The translations under genes and the position numbers were made by a program. A DNA stretch of 64,000 nucleotides from Polyporus tsugae. Taxonomy: Eukaryota; Basidiomycota; Agaricomycetes; Polyporales; Polyporaceae. Shown one piece after another: positions 25,001 through 36,710 of this stretch. Position 1 is the stretch's first letter; each line of letters opens with the position of its first letter. The stretch covers positions 496,001-560,000 of the forward strand of contig JAHRBS010000004.1 in assembly GCA_024305745.1 (NCBI GenBank), given 5' to 3'. Under the pieces are notes generated by a model that was not told the origin of the DNA, did not search any database, and saw nothing but the letters and a program-made list of their open reading frames with translations.

Positions 25001-28000
25001 TGATGACCATGCCTGTCCCACAGATTGGTGCGGAGGAGCTGCCGTTCCCGCCCGCCTCGAAGCCGAAGCGTGCGCCCATTCCTCTCGACTTCAAGCACCC
25101 AGTATCGACGAACACTGTCCCTGCAGGGCTGTTCAAGGCACTCGTCAACAACGAGGACAGCGAGCGGACTCGCAGGGCTGTCCGTTCGCGGCTCAGTTCG
25201 CGCGATATTTACGAGCACACGCCCAGGCAATCTCTCGATGACCTCCACGTGGCGCCCATTTCGCACCGTATCGGCCGTGGCCGACTCTTCACCGATCCTA
25301 CCCGCCGCGAAGAGTCTCCGGAGCGTGACGATGTCTTCAGTGTGCGCCGCCCGCGCCGGTCGTCGCTCCCACCTCAGCACCGCGACGAGGAGGAGGACTC
25401 AACGTCGGAGATCTCGGTTGCGCCAATGAACCTCTCAAGGCGCATTGAGATGCAGCAGTACGAGCAGCGCCTTGAGAATCTGCTCGAGGAGAAGTTTGAC
25501 GCCATTAAGGGGACTCTCGACGCATACAAGCACCTGGCGGCGACTAATAGCCAGGCTATTAACCCGTCTACAGAGGCCATGATCTCGGAGGTTGTCACCC
25601 TTTTCCGTACGCAACTACAGGAGTCTGCTGCCCGTGGTCTGGATGAAGGCCTGATGGATGCGCGGGGCGAGTTCGACTTTGAGCTCCTCAAGGGCATCAT
25701 CGAGCAGAGTCACGAAGAATCACGCGTGATCCTTCAGAGGGAGATCGCTATGCTTCTGCAGCCCCAGCATTCTGTATCGCGCGATCGTAACGTGGAGCTC
25801 AAGAACCTCATCGACGACCTCGGCAACCGGACTATCAACACGCTCGCCAACGCGATGTCGCAGCTTGGTGCACGCCTCCAAGCGGTGGAGGCCGCAGCCA
25901 CCCGCGCGCCATCGACCAACAAAGACCACCTCTTCCAGGAACTGTTCCAGAAGCTCCTGCCTCACATCGCCGCGCTGCGCACCGACCCGATCGACTACGA
26001 TGTGCTCACTGCCCGCCTGGCACAGGCAGTCAGGCCGAACATCTTGCAGCTCATCGACCTTGCGTCGGACAAACGTGAGACGGCAGGCCTCATCGTCGAC
26101 CGCCTCTTGCCGATCTTGCCGTCGATACAGCCGGAGATCGATCTCGAGTCTGTTGTGGGCCGCTTGACTGCAGAGTTGAAGACGATCATTGGGCCTTTGG
26201 ACCCGCATGAAATGAAGGAGCAGGTCTCGGACCTCGTCGTGGAGCGCCTCGATTCGCGCCTCGCTGTGCGCGACCGTCCATTCCTCGATGCTATCTCTGA
26301 GAAGCTCATCGAAGGCGTCCGTGGGCTCGTTGCGCCGCTTGCGGAGGTGCAGCGGAAGGTCGAGGAGCTCGCGAGCAAGGAGCCTGCTGTCGTCGCTCAG
26401 GAGCTGGATCTCTCCTCCATCCAGAAGGAGATCTCTGGTGCACTCTCCGACCTCCCAGAACGCCTGTCCGGTGCCATCGATGCCCTCAACAGTGCACAAA
26501 CCGAGTTCCGAACAACGGCCGCCCGATCCGACAACGATGCGTCGAAGAACAGGACTCTGCGCAACATCGAAAATGTCGTTTCTACGTTCTCCGCGGAGCA
26601 GACGAAGCTCGTCGAACAGAACCAAGAGTTCGCGAACTTCTGCCAGGACATCATCAAGCACATCAACTCCCTCCCCGAGGCGATGGTTGAGGCCACCAAG
26701 ATTCTCCAGAACGCGCACGCAGAGTTCGCTACGCGAGATACGTCCCAGAAGGACTCGGAGGAGATCAAGAGGCTCATGGCCGACAACTCGAACCTCCAAG
26801 TACAGGTTGCCAAGGCGCGCGGCGCGCACGGCCAGGTGCGCGTCGAGAAGGACATGCTTAACGAGCGCGTGAAGGTTGCCGAGGCTGAGGCTGGGCGTCT
26901 CAACGAGCGTGTGGAGGGCCTGCAGGATTCGATGTCGAGGAAGGCAGCGGACATGGTTGCGCTTGAGGCGAAGAACGTTGAGCTCGAGGAGGCCCTCGCC
27001 CGTGCGCTGGAGAGGTTGAAGGCTGCCGACGTGCAGGCTCAGAGCCAGCAAGAGAAGCTTGCGGAGCTGGAGAAGGCGAAGACTGGGCTCATTGTGGAGA
27101 AGCAGCAGTTCATGGCCAAGGTCAGCGTTTCTCCTCCGTTGAGCAAAGAGGTCCACACTCACGTTGGTGTGTTTAGGTTGACACCCTCGAAGTCAAGATT
27201 ACGTACATTATGCGCGAGAAGGACACCCTGGCGGACGAGGTTGCAGAGCAGAAGCAACGGAACGACGAGCTTGCTGCACAACAGAACAACTTCGACGAGC
27301 TCCGCCAAGCCACGGAACAGATTCAGATGCTCGCCAACCTGGTCGGCCACGTCGACACCGAGGAGGTGAAGGAGCTCCGGCTGATCCGTGATCGCAGTAG
27401 GGTGCTCGAAGGCGAGCACACCGCGCTCCAGCGTCGTATGAAGGAGCTCGAGACGAAGGTTGCCAACCACGAGAAGGTCACACAGTCGTCCCGCCAGAGC
27501 CTCGTGCAGTCGAGGCAGCGTGCAGAAGAGTGGGAGAAGCGTGCGAAGGAGGCTGAAGGCCAACTAGAGGTCACGCAGATGAAGCTCGATGAAGTCGAGC
27601 AGTCTCACTGTCAGCTTGATGCCGACTATTCACTTGTCAAGCTCCAGCTCGAGGAGAGAGATGCCGAGGAGCGTTTAGACAAGGTATGTTATGCCTTCTG
27701 CGAGGTCGAGCACATTGTTGACGTGTTGCTGTGCTTCAGGACCGGCAGAACAAGCTGCGCGACCAGATCGCCTCCTTGGAGGGTCAGGTTACCCGCCTGC
27801 AAGCTGAGGTCGACAAGGCGAAGAAGGTCGCGTCCAGTACCACCAGCGTTCTGCAGCCCGCCGCCCGATACCAAAACGGCAAGACGCACCCTCCACCTCG
27901 CCCTGACTCTCGCGCGAGCACAGTGTACAACCACAGCCGTGCCGGTACACCGAAGGCCCAATACAACGGCACCACCAACGACGTACGCGCCGCGACTCCG

Positions 28001-28177
28001 CCGCAGGCCTCCGTCAGGGACTCGATTCATGCGCCTTGGCGGCAGCCGACTCTCGCGGTGCCGGTCACTCCCAAGTCGAGGTATCCCTCGCAGTACAAGA
28101 ACTTCAGGGCGCCGTCCCCAACACCAAGTGTCGTTTCGGCTGCGCCCACGCTGGGTGATGACGGCTGGTGGTCATAG
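22060..28177 (+). CDS. Large proline-rich and coiled-coil protein of unknown function
   Basis: One gene of about seven exons, roughly 1,950 residues. The start at 22060 (MVSQHRQHLSRLF) is a choice; a second in-frame ATG lies at 22129. Introns begin near 22831 (after VDVFLPGK), 22999, 23878, 27121 and 27685. N-terminal quarter: low-complexity Pro/Gln/Met sequence with three 24-bp repeats, then an acidic patch (EEEEPEEELP, near 23480). The middle is rich in Pro, Ser and basic residues, with FNPFG, KPFVFG and KPFTFTG motifs. From about 25430 to 27830 the sequence is strongly helical and heptad-like, rich in Glu, Lys and Leu, as in a long coiled coil. The tail is basic and Ser/Pro/Thr-rich and ends GDDGWWS at the stop (28177). 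I recognise no enzymatic domain. A scaffold or cytoskeletal-adaptor role is only a guess from composition. It appears single-copy and intact. Confidence 0.85.
22357..22428 (+). repeat. Three tandem 24-bp repeats encoding MPMTPxGQ
   Basis: Three in-frame direct repeats inside the coiled-coil protein gene encode MPMTPLGQ, MPMTPFGQ and MPMTPLGQ. They differ at a few third-codon positions, so they are not a very recent expansion. A fourth, weaker unit (GFPQQM) may follow. Confidence 0.9.
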
Positions 28178-29008
28178 AACAAAGGGAACAATTTTGGGTC
28201 CTTCTCCAATCCTTCTCATCAGAATCTTGGTGCGATATGACGACGCTTTTTCCAATCACTCACATGGTCTCCCAGCCACACATCTCATTCTTTTCATCAA
28301 CGGATCGCCCTCACATATGCATGCCAGTGGTTTCTTGGTTGTATCTACCCCTCCCCGCCTCAATTCGAAACCTCCCATAGTTTATATCTAAAACAATCTC
28401 GCCGCGCTCGTCCATTATATACCACCACGCTTATACACTCTTATATACCGTACATCATCACCCTGTTGTTGACTTCGGAGTCCCGTCGTGGCCGCCGTCT
28501 GACAATACCATCTGCTTTCTTCCCGTCTTCGGCTTGCCCCATTTCAGTTTCATCCCGTCCTCGTCATTGTCCATTTTCACAAATACCGTCAGTTCCCAGT
28601 GGTCGAATGTGGAGCATCGGAGGCAGAGTACATAGCAGGAACGGGGGGAGCAGGGGCGGAAGAAATCACTAATGCCAGCTGCCCCATTCTGTTGTAGTAC
28701 ACTCTGGAATATATTGCATTAATCTGGAACGTGTGCGTTCTGGCGTGACGTGAAGTAGTAGCCGCTGGGGAATATATGTGCGCGTCCGGACCGCAATGAC
28801 ACTTCTGTATACCAGTGCAGTGACAACGACAAGCGAGGACAATGTGAGCGAACAAGCAAGCACGATGGGAGAGCCAGTGGGGAGGGCAGGGTGGGTGGGT
28901 GGTGGAGCCTGTAACCTGTATCTCGTACTTTACATACATTACTGAGACAGTGGTGTTCGTTACACGAGTGAGGGTGAGCGGTAGCAGTTGAAGTCCACGG
29001 GGGGGGGT
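28178..29008. other. Convergent intergenic region
   Basis: This is the 3' flank of the coiled-coil gene (plus) and of the Osh-type gene (minus). It is AT-richer than its neighbours, with TATATAC stretches near 28385-28455, and contains a run of nine G around 29000. No gene or RNA was recognised. Confidence 0.6.
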
Positions 29009-31356
29009 TCAGTTCGTTTCGTATGAAGGCGGGAGCGTCGGCCAGATGAACTTCTCTACGACCGCCACCGCCTCCTGCGAGTCCGTCGGCAGCCTGTACA
29101 AGGTTACGTCAGTCCAATCACCATCACTCAAGGCACAGAGTAGGTAAGGAGGAGGTACGCACGCGAGCTTGGGCACCCACCGGCCGTTCTTGAGGTGGAA
29201 GAACTGGGGAACGTGCGTGTCGCCGCGCTCCTCCATGTTCCGTCGCGTCTCGCGCTGCGCGTCCTCGACCGCGGTCTTCGCCTCCGTCGCGGCGTCCATG
29301 TCCTTCGCGACGATCGCGCGCGTCAGGCGTGTCCACAGTCTACCTCAAACGGTGAGCTCCATCAAGGACAACGACTGGGACGGGGACGGGGACGGGGACG
29401 GGGATAGCGCACCTGCGAGACTCGTTTGGCTCCTGCTCGTCCTCGGGCGCGACCCACTTGGGTGCGATGTTCTGCCCGTCCTTGGCCGCGTCGAAGAGCA
29501 CCCGCTTCTCCCCCTGTGACAAGAAGCACGCACGTCACGCGTGTCAACGCGAAGGCCAAAAGGGACAGATACCAAGATGCAGGCACGCACCTTGGAGTTC
29601 TTGAACTCCATCGTTGCGCTCCACTTGCCCGTGACCTCGCCGACATCGCTGTTCCCGCGCCGTATGCGTCCCTGGATGGCGTTGTACGTCCCGGAGAAGT
29701 ATCCCTGTTCGCGATGCATTTGCACAAACAACTGAGATGAGAGGACGTGGCATGAGATAGGCTGGTTGAAGGTTACGTTACCTTCGTCTTGAACTGGATC
29801 TCCGCGTAGTGGCCCGTCGCTTCGTTCTTCGCGGTGCACGAGTCGCCCAACTCCAGGAACATCTTGCCCCACAAGATCCCCCGCGCGTACATGTTCGGCA
29901 TCGAGATCACGTAGTCTGTGCGCACGCGGATAAGCTACACCAACAACCGCCACGACAGCGCGGGTACGCACCGTTGTCCTCTGGGCGGCCGAGCAGGTAC
30001 ACGCGGTTCTCGCCCTCCATGAACGTCGACACGCTGTTGCCCAGGAACCTGGACTTTGGCCGGAGCTCGCCAATGACGCACACCTTGTTCGCGGGCGAGA
30101 CATAGTAGAACGCAGATATCGGCGGATGGTGGGAAACTGCGTCGTGAACATGGTAAGTATTCCGGAAATGAGACCCAAGAACCTTGGCGCGCTAGGCACC
30201 ACATGAAATCCTCTCTCCTGAAGGGCATGGAACGTTCTTCCTGTCTCCTTGTTTACACGCGAAGACATTGAAAGGGAAAGCGACGAAAGGCACCGGCCTT
30301 CCAAAGATAGGGTGGTGTTCCAGATAGTGTTCGTGGTGTTGGATATCAGACGCAGACGTGACAACGCCTGACATGCAAATCTGTCGCAGAGAGTTTCCGC
30401 GCGCAGCCGCAGTCACGGCGCACAATGGGGCAAGAGGACGGGCAGAGGGTGGCGGATGTAGAGCACCGAAGGATGGAACTTGCCTTGTTCAGCGATGTAG
30501 AACCCGCGGGAGCCGTCGGGATAGTCGTATCGACAGCGGAAGAACTCGCCGAGGACGGGGTTGTATCTATATACGCGCGCGCGTGTGTGCGTCGAACAAG
30601 GTGCAGGCAGCGAGGGGGCAGAGAGACGCGTTCAGCGCTTTGGGATCAAGTCACACACACGTGCGGAGGGCGAGGACGTACGGCTTCTTCACGCCCTTGG
30701 GCTTAATGTGCCAGCCGGCGAGGTAGTATTGCAACACGTGGATGAAACGTTCTTCTGGGTCGTTGCACGTCTCCGCGCTGCGTGGTCGTGCGAGGCATTG
30801 TGGTGGAGAGGTTGGCAGGTTAAGCCAGGCACGGAGGTGGAGCAGGAGGTCAGAAGGGAGGAAAATGTGGGGTCAGTACATAAGATCTGAGCGAGATGGG
30901 TGGACAGTGCGCACCCAAAGAGGAGATCGGGATGGGACATGAAGTCGGTGATGCGTTCGAGCATGCTCCGGGGCTCGAGCACGAAGGTCGGGAACGTCAC
31001 CTTGTGTAGATCCATTCCCACTCTGGCGCATCACATCAGCCGCGGCATGGGACGGGGATGGGCGTGGCCACGGAATGGTTGAGAGGAGGCGACGGGATGA
31101 ATGGACGTACCTCAGCTGAGAGATGAGCGATGAGATGATGGAGCCCTCATTCTCGTCCCTGCAATCAGAGGACCCATCGTCAGCATCGTCACAGGGAGGA
31201 GTAGAGGTAAAGTAGCGCATAGTGGGTGGTGAGGAGGTAGAGAGAGACGGACAAGATGGAGGTATCGTCTGGCTCGGTGTCGTCCGGGACCTTGTCTTCA
31301 TCCGACGCGCGTGGCTTGTACATCTTCGATGTCGCTTGGTTGAACAGGCCCATCAT
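29009..31356 (-). CDS. Oxysterol-binding-protein homologue, short Osh/Kes1 (ORP) type
   Basis: Sterol/phosphoinositide transfer protein of about 430 residues without a PH domain. Start ATG at 31356 ([18 protein letters not shown]). Landmarks in order: [16 protein letters not shown] near 31140; the lid/core segment [20 protein letters not shown] and [11 protein letters not shown] (31010-30910); [13 protein letters not shown] near 30550; the family signature [14 protein letters not shown], split by an intron, near 30490 and 30130; [17 protein letters not shown] near 29880; [14 protein letters not shown] near 29620; a C-terminal [16 protein letters not shown] and [15 protein letters not shown] near 29250-29170; stop 29009-29011. 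The HH of the signature binds phosphoinositide headgroups in this family. The intron between EQ and VSHHPP appears to have a GC donor (GCAAGT) and is about 340 nt, unusually long here. It is most likely a lipid exchanger at ER or Golgi contact sites. The subtype (Osh3-, 4- or 6-like) is not settled. Confidence 0.9.
29378..29405. repeat. Short tandem GGGGAC repeat in an Osh-gene intron
   Basis: About four GGGGAC units lie inside the intron between the exon ending in NESR and the exon beginning LWTRLTRA of the Osh-type gene. It is a simple-sequence repeat without coding effect. Confidence 0.8.
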
Positions 31357-31794
31357 CTTTCTAGATTCTCAACACACGGGCCGCGTGCAGGCAAGGGGAG
31401 GGGAGGTGGCGGCGTGTAGAGTGTAGGCGAGCTGCTGAATGCGGCAGGATTATATGCGGGGTGCTGCGTAATGCAATACGGTCAGGCGAGCGTGCGCCGT
31501 GACAAGGTGGGGCGGTGGCAGCAGCAGAAGAGCAGGTCGAGCACAATCGGCTGCCCGTCGTGGTCGTGGTCAGGTCGTGGTCGAGGTCGTGGTCTCAGGG
31601 ATGGGATGGGGACGTCGGAGGGCGACTGTTTCGTGCGCCCTGACCGGCCCCACAGCCACAGTCACCACGCGCCAGGACAGACTGACGCATCCCTCCCGAC
31701 GCCGAGCTCACACATCCAGATAGTCGAATCAAAATACCAGTCTACATCTACAGACACACACGTCTATCTACATACATTCCACCAACGCGGGCGG
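31357..31794. other. Promoter region of the Osh-type gene and 3' flank of DBP3
   Basis: No gene was seen. The region holds GGTCGT-rich simple sequence (about 31557-31600). It lies between the DBP3 stop at 31795 and the Osh-gene start at 31356, both on the minus strand, so it should contain the DBP3 terminator and the Osh promoter. Confidence 0.5.
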
Positions 31795-34079
31795 TCAGAA
31801 AGTGATTTTCGTCGGGCCCTTGGCGTTCGGGATATCGTCGCGGAAGAAGGCGCCATACGCGCTGTGCGTCTTCTTCTTTATCGTCATCGGGAACTTCTTC
31901 AGCCCCTCCGCCTCGAATCCGCTTTCCCTCAGCACCCGCGCGAGCTCCCCAGCCAGCGCGCGCTCGTGCCCCTCACCCGTGAAGAACGTGATCGACTTGC
32001 CCGTCTTCCCACCGCGACCTACACGCCGGTGTCAGCACCCACACACACATCACAAGTATAAGTCAGACGCACCTGTTCGACCGATGCGGTGAATGTAATC
32101 CTCGATGGTCAATGGGAATGTGTAGTTGATGACTGCGGCTACATTGGGGATGTCCAGCCCGCGCGCGGCGACATCAGTCGCGACGAGGAGGCCTGTCGTG
32201 CCCGTCTTGAAGTTCTGCAGCGCCTCGATCCGCGCAGGCTGCGTCATGTCGCCGTGGAGAGCACCGACCGAGAAGCCCTTGCTTTTCAGCATGCTCTCAA
32301 CGCGCTGTGATTCCTTCTTGTACAACGCGAATATAAGGATCCGGGTCTCCTCCGCAGCGCCCTTCGACTTCTTCGGCACGAGCGTCCGCAGGTGGCTAAG
32401 TAGCCGCGAGCTACGCAGCATGTCAGACGATACTGTATCAGAGTGGAACGAGACTGCGCACTCTTTCTCCCGAGGCTCATCGAAGACTTCGATCACTACA
32501 TACGAGTGTGTGGTCAGCTCAGCACACAAAGCGAGCACACAACACGCACCCTGCTCAACCCGGCTGTTCGCAGTCAAGTCGTCACTGCCCACGGTTACCC
32601 TCACAGGCTCGCGCTGGAAGGTAGCCGCCAGTCTCCGGACCGCATCCGGCCATGTCGCACTGACTGAAGAGACATGAGTTTGCAACACGGAGACAAATCC
32701 GAGCGCCCTCACACATTAGCGTCTGGCGTTCGGACCCCTGCATCGTCCGTCCAATGATATTCCGGATATCGTTCTCGAAGCCCTTGTCTAGCATCCGGTC
32801 CGCCTCGTCCAGCACCAGATACGACACCCTTTTCTCGCCCGTCAGCTTCCGCGTATCTCCCTCGTCGGCCGCACGAATAAACACACGTACCTGCTCAGGT
32901 CGCACGCGCCCTCATTCACAAGATCCAGTATCCGCCCGGGCGTCCCGACGACGACCCGTGTCGTCTTCCCGCCCTTGTTCATGTTCTTCAGCGCCTTGAT
33001 CTGCGGGCCCTTGTCCACTCCGCCGTATACCGCGACGCTCGCGATCCCGAACGGCTCGCCGAGTTGCTCGAGTGTCTCGTGGGTTTGGATCGCGAGCTCG
33101 CGTGTCGGGGCCATGACCAGCGCGGCGACGGTCGTGCCTTTTGCTTTTCTGTCCAGGGGCGCCGCAATGAGGTGAGCGAGCAGAGGCAGGCCGAATGCAA
33201 GGGTCTTTCCACTAAATATATGCGCGTTCACCGTGATGAATACCGATAGGACATAGGCTGAGAACATCAGTGCGCACCTGCCTGTCTCTGCGATACCAAC
33301 AACGTCACGACCCTCGAGGGCGGGTGGCCACGAGCAAGTTTGAATGGGTGTGGGCTCCTTGAAGCCGTCGAAGGCTGCGCGGAGTTTGGGATCGACGTCT
33401 AGCTGGGAGAAGGACAGGATGGGGGTGACGATGGCACCACCGTCAGGTATCGTGAGCGTGATCTCGTTCTTCTGGAGGAAAGCCTCGACATCGGATGTGG
33501 ACACTGGTGCACGCGGGACCGCAGAGCTGGAAGGCGATGGGTCCGACGAGGAGTCCTTGCTCTTCTTGTCCTTTTTGTCCTTCTTTTCCTTCTTCTCCTT
33601 GGGAGGTTTGGACTCGGACGCACCGGGCTCGGGCTCTGCATCTTCAGAGGTGGATTCAGCTTCCTTCCTGCGCTTCTTCTTCTCCTTCTTGGACGACTTC
33701 GCATCCTCCAGGATATCCTCCTCAGCTGCCTCGCGCTTGCGCTTCTTTTTTGATTTCTTCTCCTCAGCCACGTCCTCGGTCGTGTCGGCTACTCGGTAAT
33801 CCATGAACACACTAAATCAACGACATATAAGGTCTGAACGTACCTGGAGGATCGATCGCCATCGCCTCTTCCGCAGCCTTTTTCTGCTTCTTGTCCTTCT
33901 TTCTCTTTTTCTCGACCGTTACCTCACCTGTCATCCTCCCTACTGAGTACTCTCGCATGAACGTTGGATGCTCGGACATACACACCGCCGACGTCCTCTC
34001 CATCCCGCTTCTCCTTGGGTTTCTTGGATCTTTTCTCCTTCGACTCCCTCGGGAGGGTTGGCTGCAGGCCGAAGGTCAT
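31795..34079 (-). CDS. DBP3: DBP3-type ATP-dependent DEAD-box RNA helicase
   Basis: Nucleolar DEAD-box helicase; in yeast Dbp3 acts in pre-rRNA processing. Start ATG at 34079 ([20 protein letters not shown]), followed by a long Lys/Glu-rich N-terminal extension (about 34050-33480) typical of the family. Conserved motifs: [10 protein letters not shown] (Q-motif region), AETG then SGKT across an intron (motif I, near 33285/33210), APTRELA (near 33110), [11 protein letters not shown] (near 32945), [13 protein letters not shown] (near 32810), SATWP (near 32660), the HLRTL and [12 protein letters not shown] block (near 32390-32330), [16 protein letters not shown] (near 32160) and [15 protein letters not shown]. 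The tail [19 protein letters not shown] just before the stop (31795-31797) is the family hallmark that points to DBP3 rather than DBP2. Introns keep the frame. This is the only intact copy; two decayed copies lie at 10930-12165 and 35225-36710, so it is the likely source of the duplications. Confidence 0.93.
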
Positions 34080-34891
34080 GATGCACAAAGCTCAGAGGTG
34101 AGAAGTGTGGGGCGAAAGGAAACCGTGCCAGACGCTAGCAACTTGCGCTCACCAGGCAGGACGCAGTCTGAAATTTCTGAGATCTCGATCTGAAGCCACG
34201 TGCGCTTTGTGTGCCCCGGCGTCTACCTCGCCACTTCAGTGCAATTGCAGCTCTTGTACTTACTATCCGATTCCTCCGAACAACGATCGTCGTTATGCTG
34301 GGGAAATATCCATGATATGGTCTCGAAGGGTGCGGAAGGAAGGTAGGCGTCGCGAACGCATCGTCCTCGTCAAACCGTGCATGTGGTATGGTCTAACACT
34401 GGGGGCATGCTATGGCACAAATTCGAATGCAGTCCGACTCAGAAAGCTTCACGGACATACAGTATGACCCCTTCATTTCAAGACATATATATCCTGGCGG
34501 GTTCCCACTTCTCTCTCCCAATCCCTCCGTGGACGATAGGCTAAGTCTTCCGGCCCTCGATTTGACCGCTTGCGGCTTGTGTATGCGTGTCATTTGTCAA
34601 TGCCCCATCCCGCCGGGGCCCGGGATGTCTGTGTACTTGAGCTTTTAACGGACTTTTACGCAGCTGCCAGAGATGGATCAAGACGTCGATATCGATAAGT
34701 ACTGGAACGGCGGAGACCGCACGGCCCAGGGTAAGTCGCGCCTCGTGCCCCTCTATTCTTTCTGAGACTCATTGTCGACAGATTGTTCGGCCCCTACTCC
34801 CAACACTCGAAACATTGTCCCGACCCCCAACACTCGAAATTCATCATGTCCACTAGAAAGGATGTGAGCGTCGTCAGGCCTACCGCCGCAC
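34080..34891. other. Upstream flank of DBP3, duplicated left of copy C
   Basis: No certain gene. The stretch matches 36711-37440 in ordered patches: CGAACAACGATCGTCG against AGAACAATGATCGTTG, GAAGGGTGCGGAAGGAAGG against GAAGAGTGCGGAAGGAAGG, GACCGCTTGCGGCTTG against GACCGCTCGCGGCTGG, and TTGTCGACAGATTG against TTGCCGACAGGATG. This shows that the DBP3 5' region and the adjoining 0.2-kb element were duplicated together. It should contain the DBP3 promoter. Confidence 0.6.
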
Positions 34892-35038
34892 GAATCCATT
34901 CCCATATGCATGGAATTACACATCAGGTTCAGAGTACTGGCAAGCACCGCGCAGCGAAGCTCATCTACTTCCTTTCTCCTAGGACTTGGGAGGTGAGTAT
35001 GGCGCAAGGAACTTTGCCCTTCACTTCCAAATCAACCT
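34892..35038 (+). repeat. Conserved ~0.2-kb element, orphan copy next to DBP3 (3 of 4)
   Basis: This is the same element that precedes the three helicase genes A, B and C, but no helicase gene follows. The similarity stops near 35038, and the 3' end of DBP3 pseudogene b begins a little further on (about 35225). Shared blocks are CATTCCCATATGCATGGAAT, AGTACTGGCAAGCACCG and TTCCTTTCTCCTAGGACT, followed by GTGAGTAT. It marks a unit whose helicase half was lost or replaced. Confidence 0.7.
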
Positions 35039-35224
35039 GACTTAACCGGCCTGTCAATGTCTTGGAAGAAACGTAATGCGTCGAGTACGGGTATTCTAAC
35101 GCCTATCGTCAGAGTCGTCGTTGACGTTGATCCTGTGCTAGTGCCACCCAATGTGCCTCGCGACAAGATTGTTGCGCCCAACGTGCTCACATTATCCGCA
35201 TCGTCCACCTCTTCAAGCTGCGTG

Positions 35225-36710
35225 TAACAAACACAAGACGCACCCTGCTCAACCCGACTATTCGCAGTCAAATCGTCACTATCCGCGGTTATTTTCAAAG
35301 GGCCGAGCTGGAACGTAGCCACCAGTCTCCGGATGGCATCCGGGCAAGTCGCACTGACTGCAAAACCATCAGCTTGCGCCATGGAGACCAAACGGAGTGT
35401 ACTAGTACCGTCTGACTGCACCGTGCGCCCAACCATACTCCGGATATCGTTTTCCGCTTGTCCAGCATCCGTCCCGCCTCATCCAGCACATGATACGACG
35501 TCCATCCCTCCCGCGTGAGCTCCGTCGTACTCTCCCTCGCCGGGCCAATGCAAAGACACGCACCTACTCAAACCGCACACGCTCTCATTCACCAGGTCCA
35601 ATATCCGCCCGGGCGTCCCGACGACCACCCGCGTCATCTTCCCGCCCTTGTTCATATTCTTCAGCACCTTGATCTGCGGGTCCATGTCTACCCCGCCGTA
35701 CATCGCGACGCTCGCGATGCCGAACGGCTCGCCAAGCTTCTCGAGCGTCTCGTGCGTCCGAATCGCAAGCTCGTTTGTGGGGGCCATAACCAGTGTGGCG
35801 ACGGTCGCGCCTTGTGCCTTTCTATCAAGGTGGGATGTGGTGAGCCGGGCGAGAAGAGGGAGACCGAATGCAAGGGTCTTTCTACTGGATATATGCGCGT
35901 TCCCCATGATGAATACCAACGAAGCAGATGCCGAGAACACAAGTGCGCACCTTCCGATCTCTGCGATGCCAACAACGTCAGGACCCTCGAGCGTGGGCGG
36001 CCACGAGCAAGCCTGGACGGATGTCGGTTCTTTGAAGCCATCGAATGCCGCGCGGAGTTTTGAATCAACGTCTAGCTGGGAGAAGGACAGGATGGGGGCA
36101 ACGAGGACACCGCCGTCGGATATTGTGAGCGTGATCTCGTTCTTCAGGAACCTCTCGATATCGGATGAGGACGCTAGGGCGGGGCCGTGAAGCTTGAAGG
36201 CGACGGGTTGACAAGGAGACCTTACTCTTCTTGTCCTGTTTGGCCCTCTTTCCTTGTGAGGTTTGGACTCGGACGTACCGGGCTCTGCATCGAGGTGGGG
36301 TCAGCGAACTTCTGTCCTCCAAGGCGTCCCCCTCAACTGCCTCGCCCTTGCGCTTATTCTCGATCTTCCTCTCCTCGGTCGCATCGTCAGTGGTGCCAGC
36401 TAATCAGTAGTCAGTCGACCCGAGATGGCGAGAAATCGACCGCGTATATGCTCTGAACGCACCTGGAAATGTCGACCGCCATCGCATCTTCCGCAACCTT
36501 TCTCTTCTGCTTTTCCTTCTTGCCTTTCTTACCGACCGCTGTCTCATCGATATCTGTCGCCCTTCGTTTTGAGTATTCTCGCACGAGTATTGGATGTGCG
36601 AACAAGGGGATACGCCGCCTACGTCTTCTCCATCCCGCTCCTCCTTAGGCTTCTTGGGCTTTCTCTCCTCCTGCGTTTTTTGGGAAGGTTGCATGCAAGT
36701 CGACAGTCAT
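35225..36710 (-). pseudogene. Decayed DBP3-type DEAD-box helicase copy (pseudogene b)
   Basis: Minus-strand partial copy of DBP3 with the same exon order. The N-terminal [16 protein letters not shown] appears near 36650, the basic second exon near 36530-36470, and the [21 protein letters not shown] region near 36080. APTNELA is near 35790, [16 protein letters not shown] near 35600, VLDEAGRMLDK near 35480, SATCPDAIRRL near 35345 and [12 protein letters not shown] near 35260. Defects: the start region is frame-disrupted, PTRELA is PTNELA, DEAD is DEAG, and the whole second RecA-like domain (motifs IV-VI) is absent because similarity ends near 35225. It lies head-to-head with helicase copy C, separated by the conserved flank. 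Inactive as a helicase. Confidence 0.87.

Noticed and set aside
25720..27162. Long open frame of 480 codons on the minus strand opposite the coiled-coil gene
   Set aside because: It is a reverse-strand shadow of the Glu/Lys/Leu-rich coiled-coil coding sequence, whose codon bias keeps the opposite frame open. It has no recognisable motif, and the plus frame has conserved splice logic.
34673..34867. Possible small spliced gene starting MDQDVDIDKYWNGGDR, with a GTAAGT donor and a CAG acceptor (47 residues)
   Set aside because: The duplicated flank upstream of copy C matches this stretch at the DNA level but does not conserve the frame or the start context, so it is more likely part of a non-coding leader or promoter.
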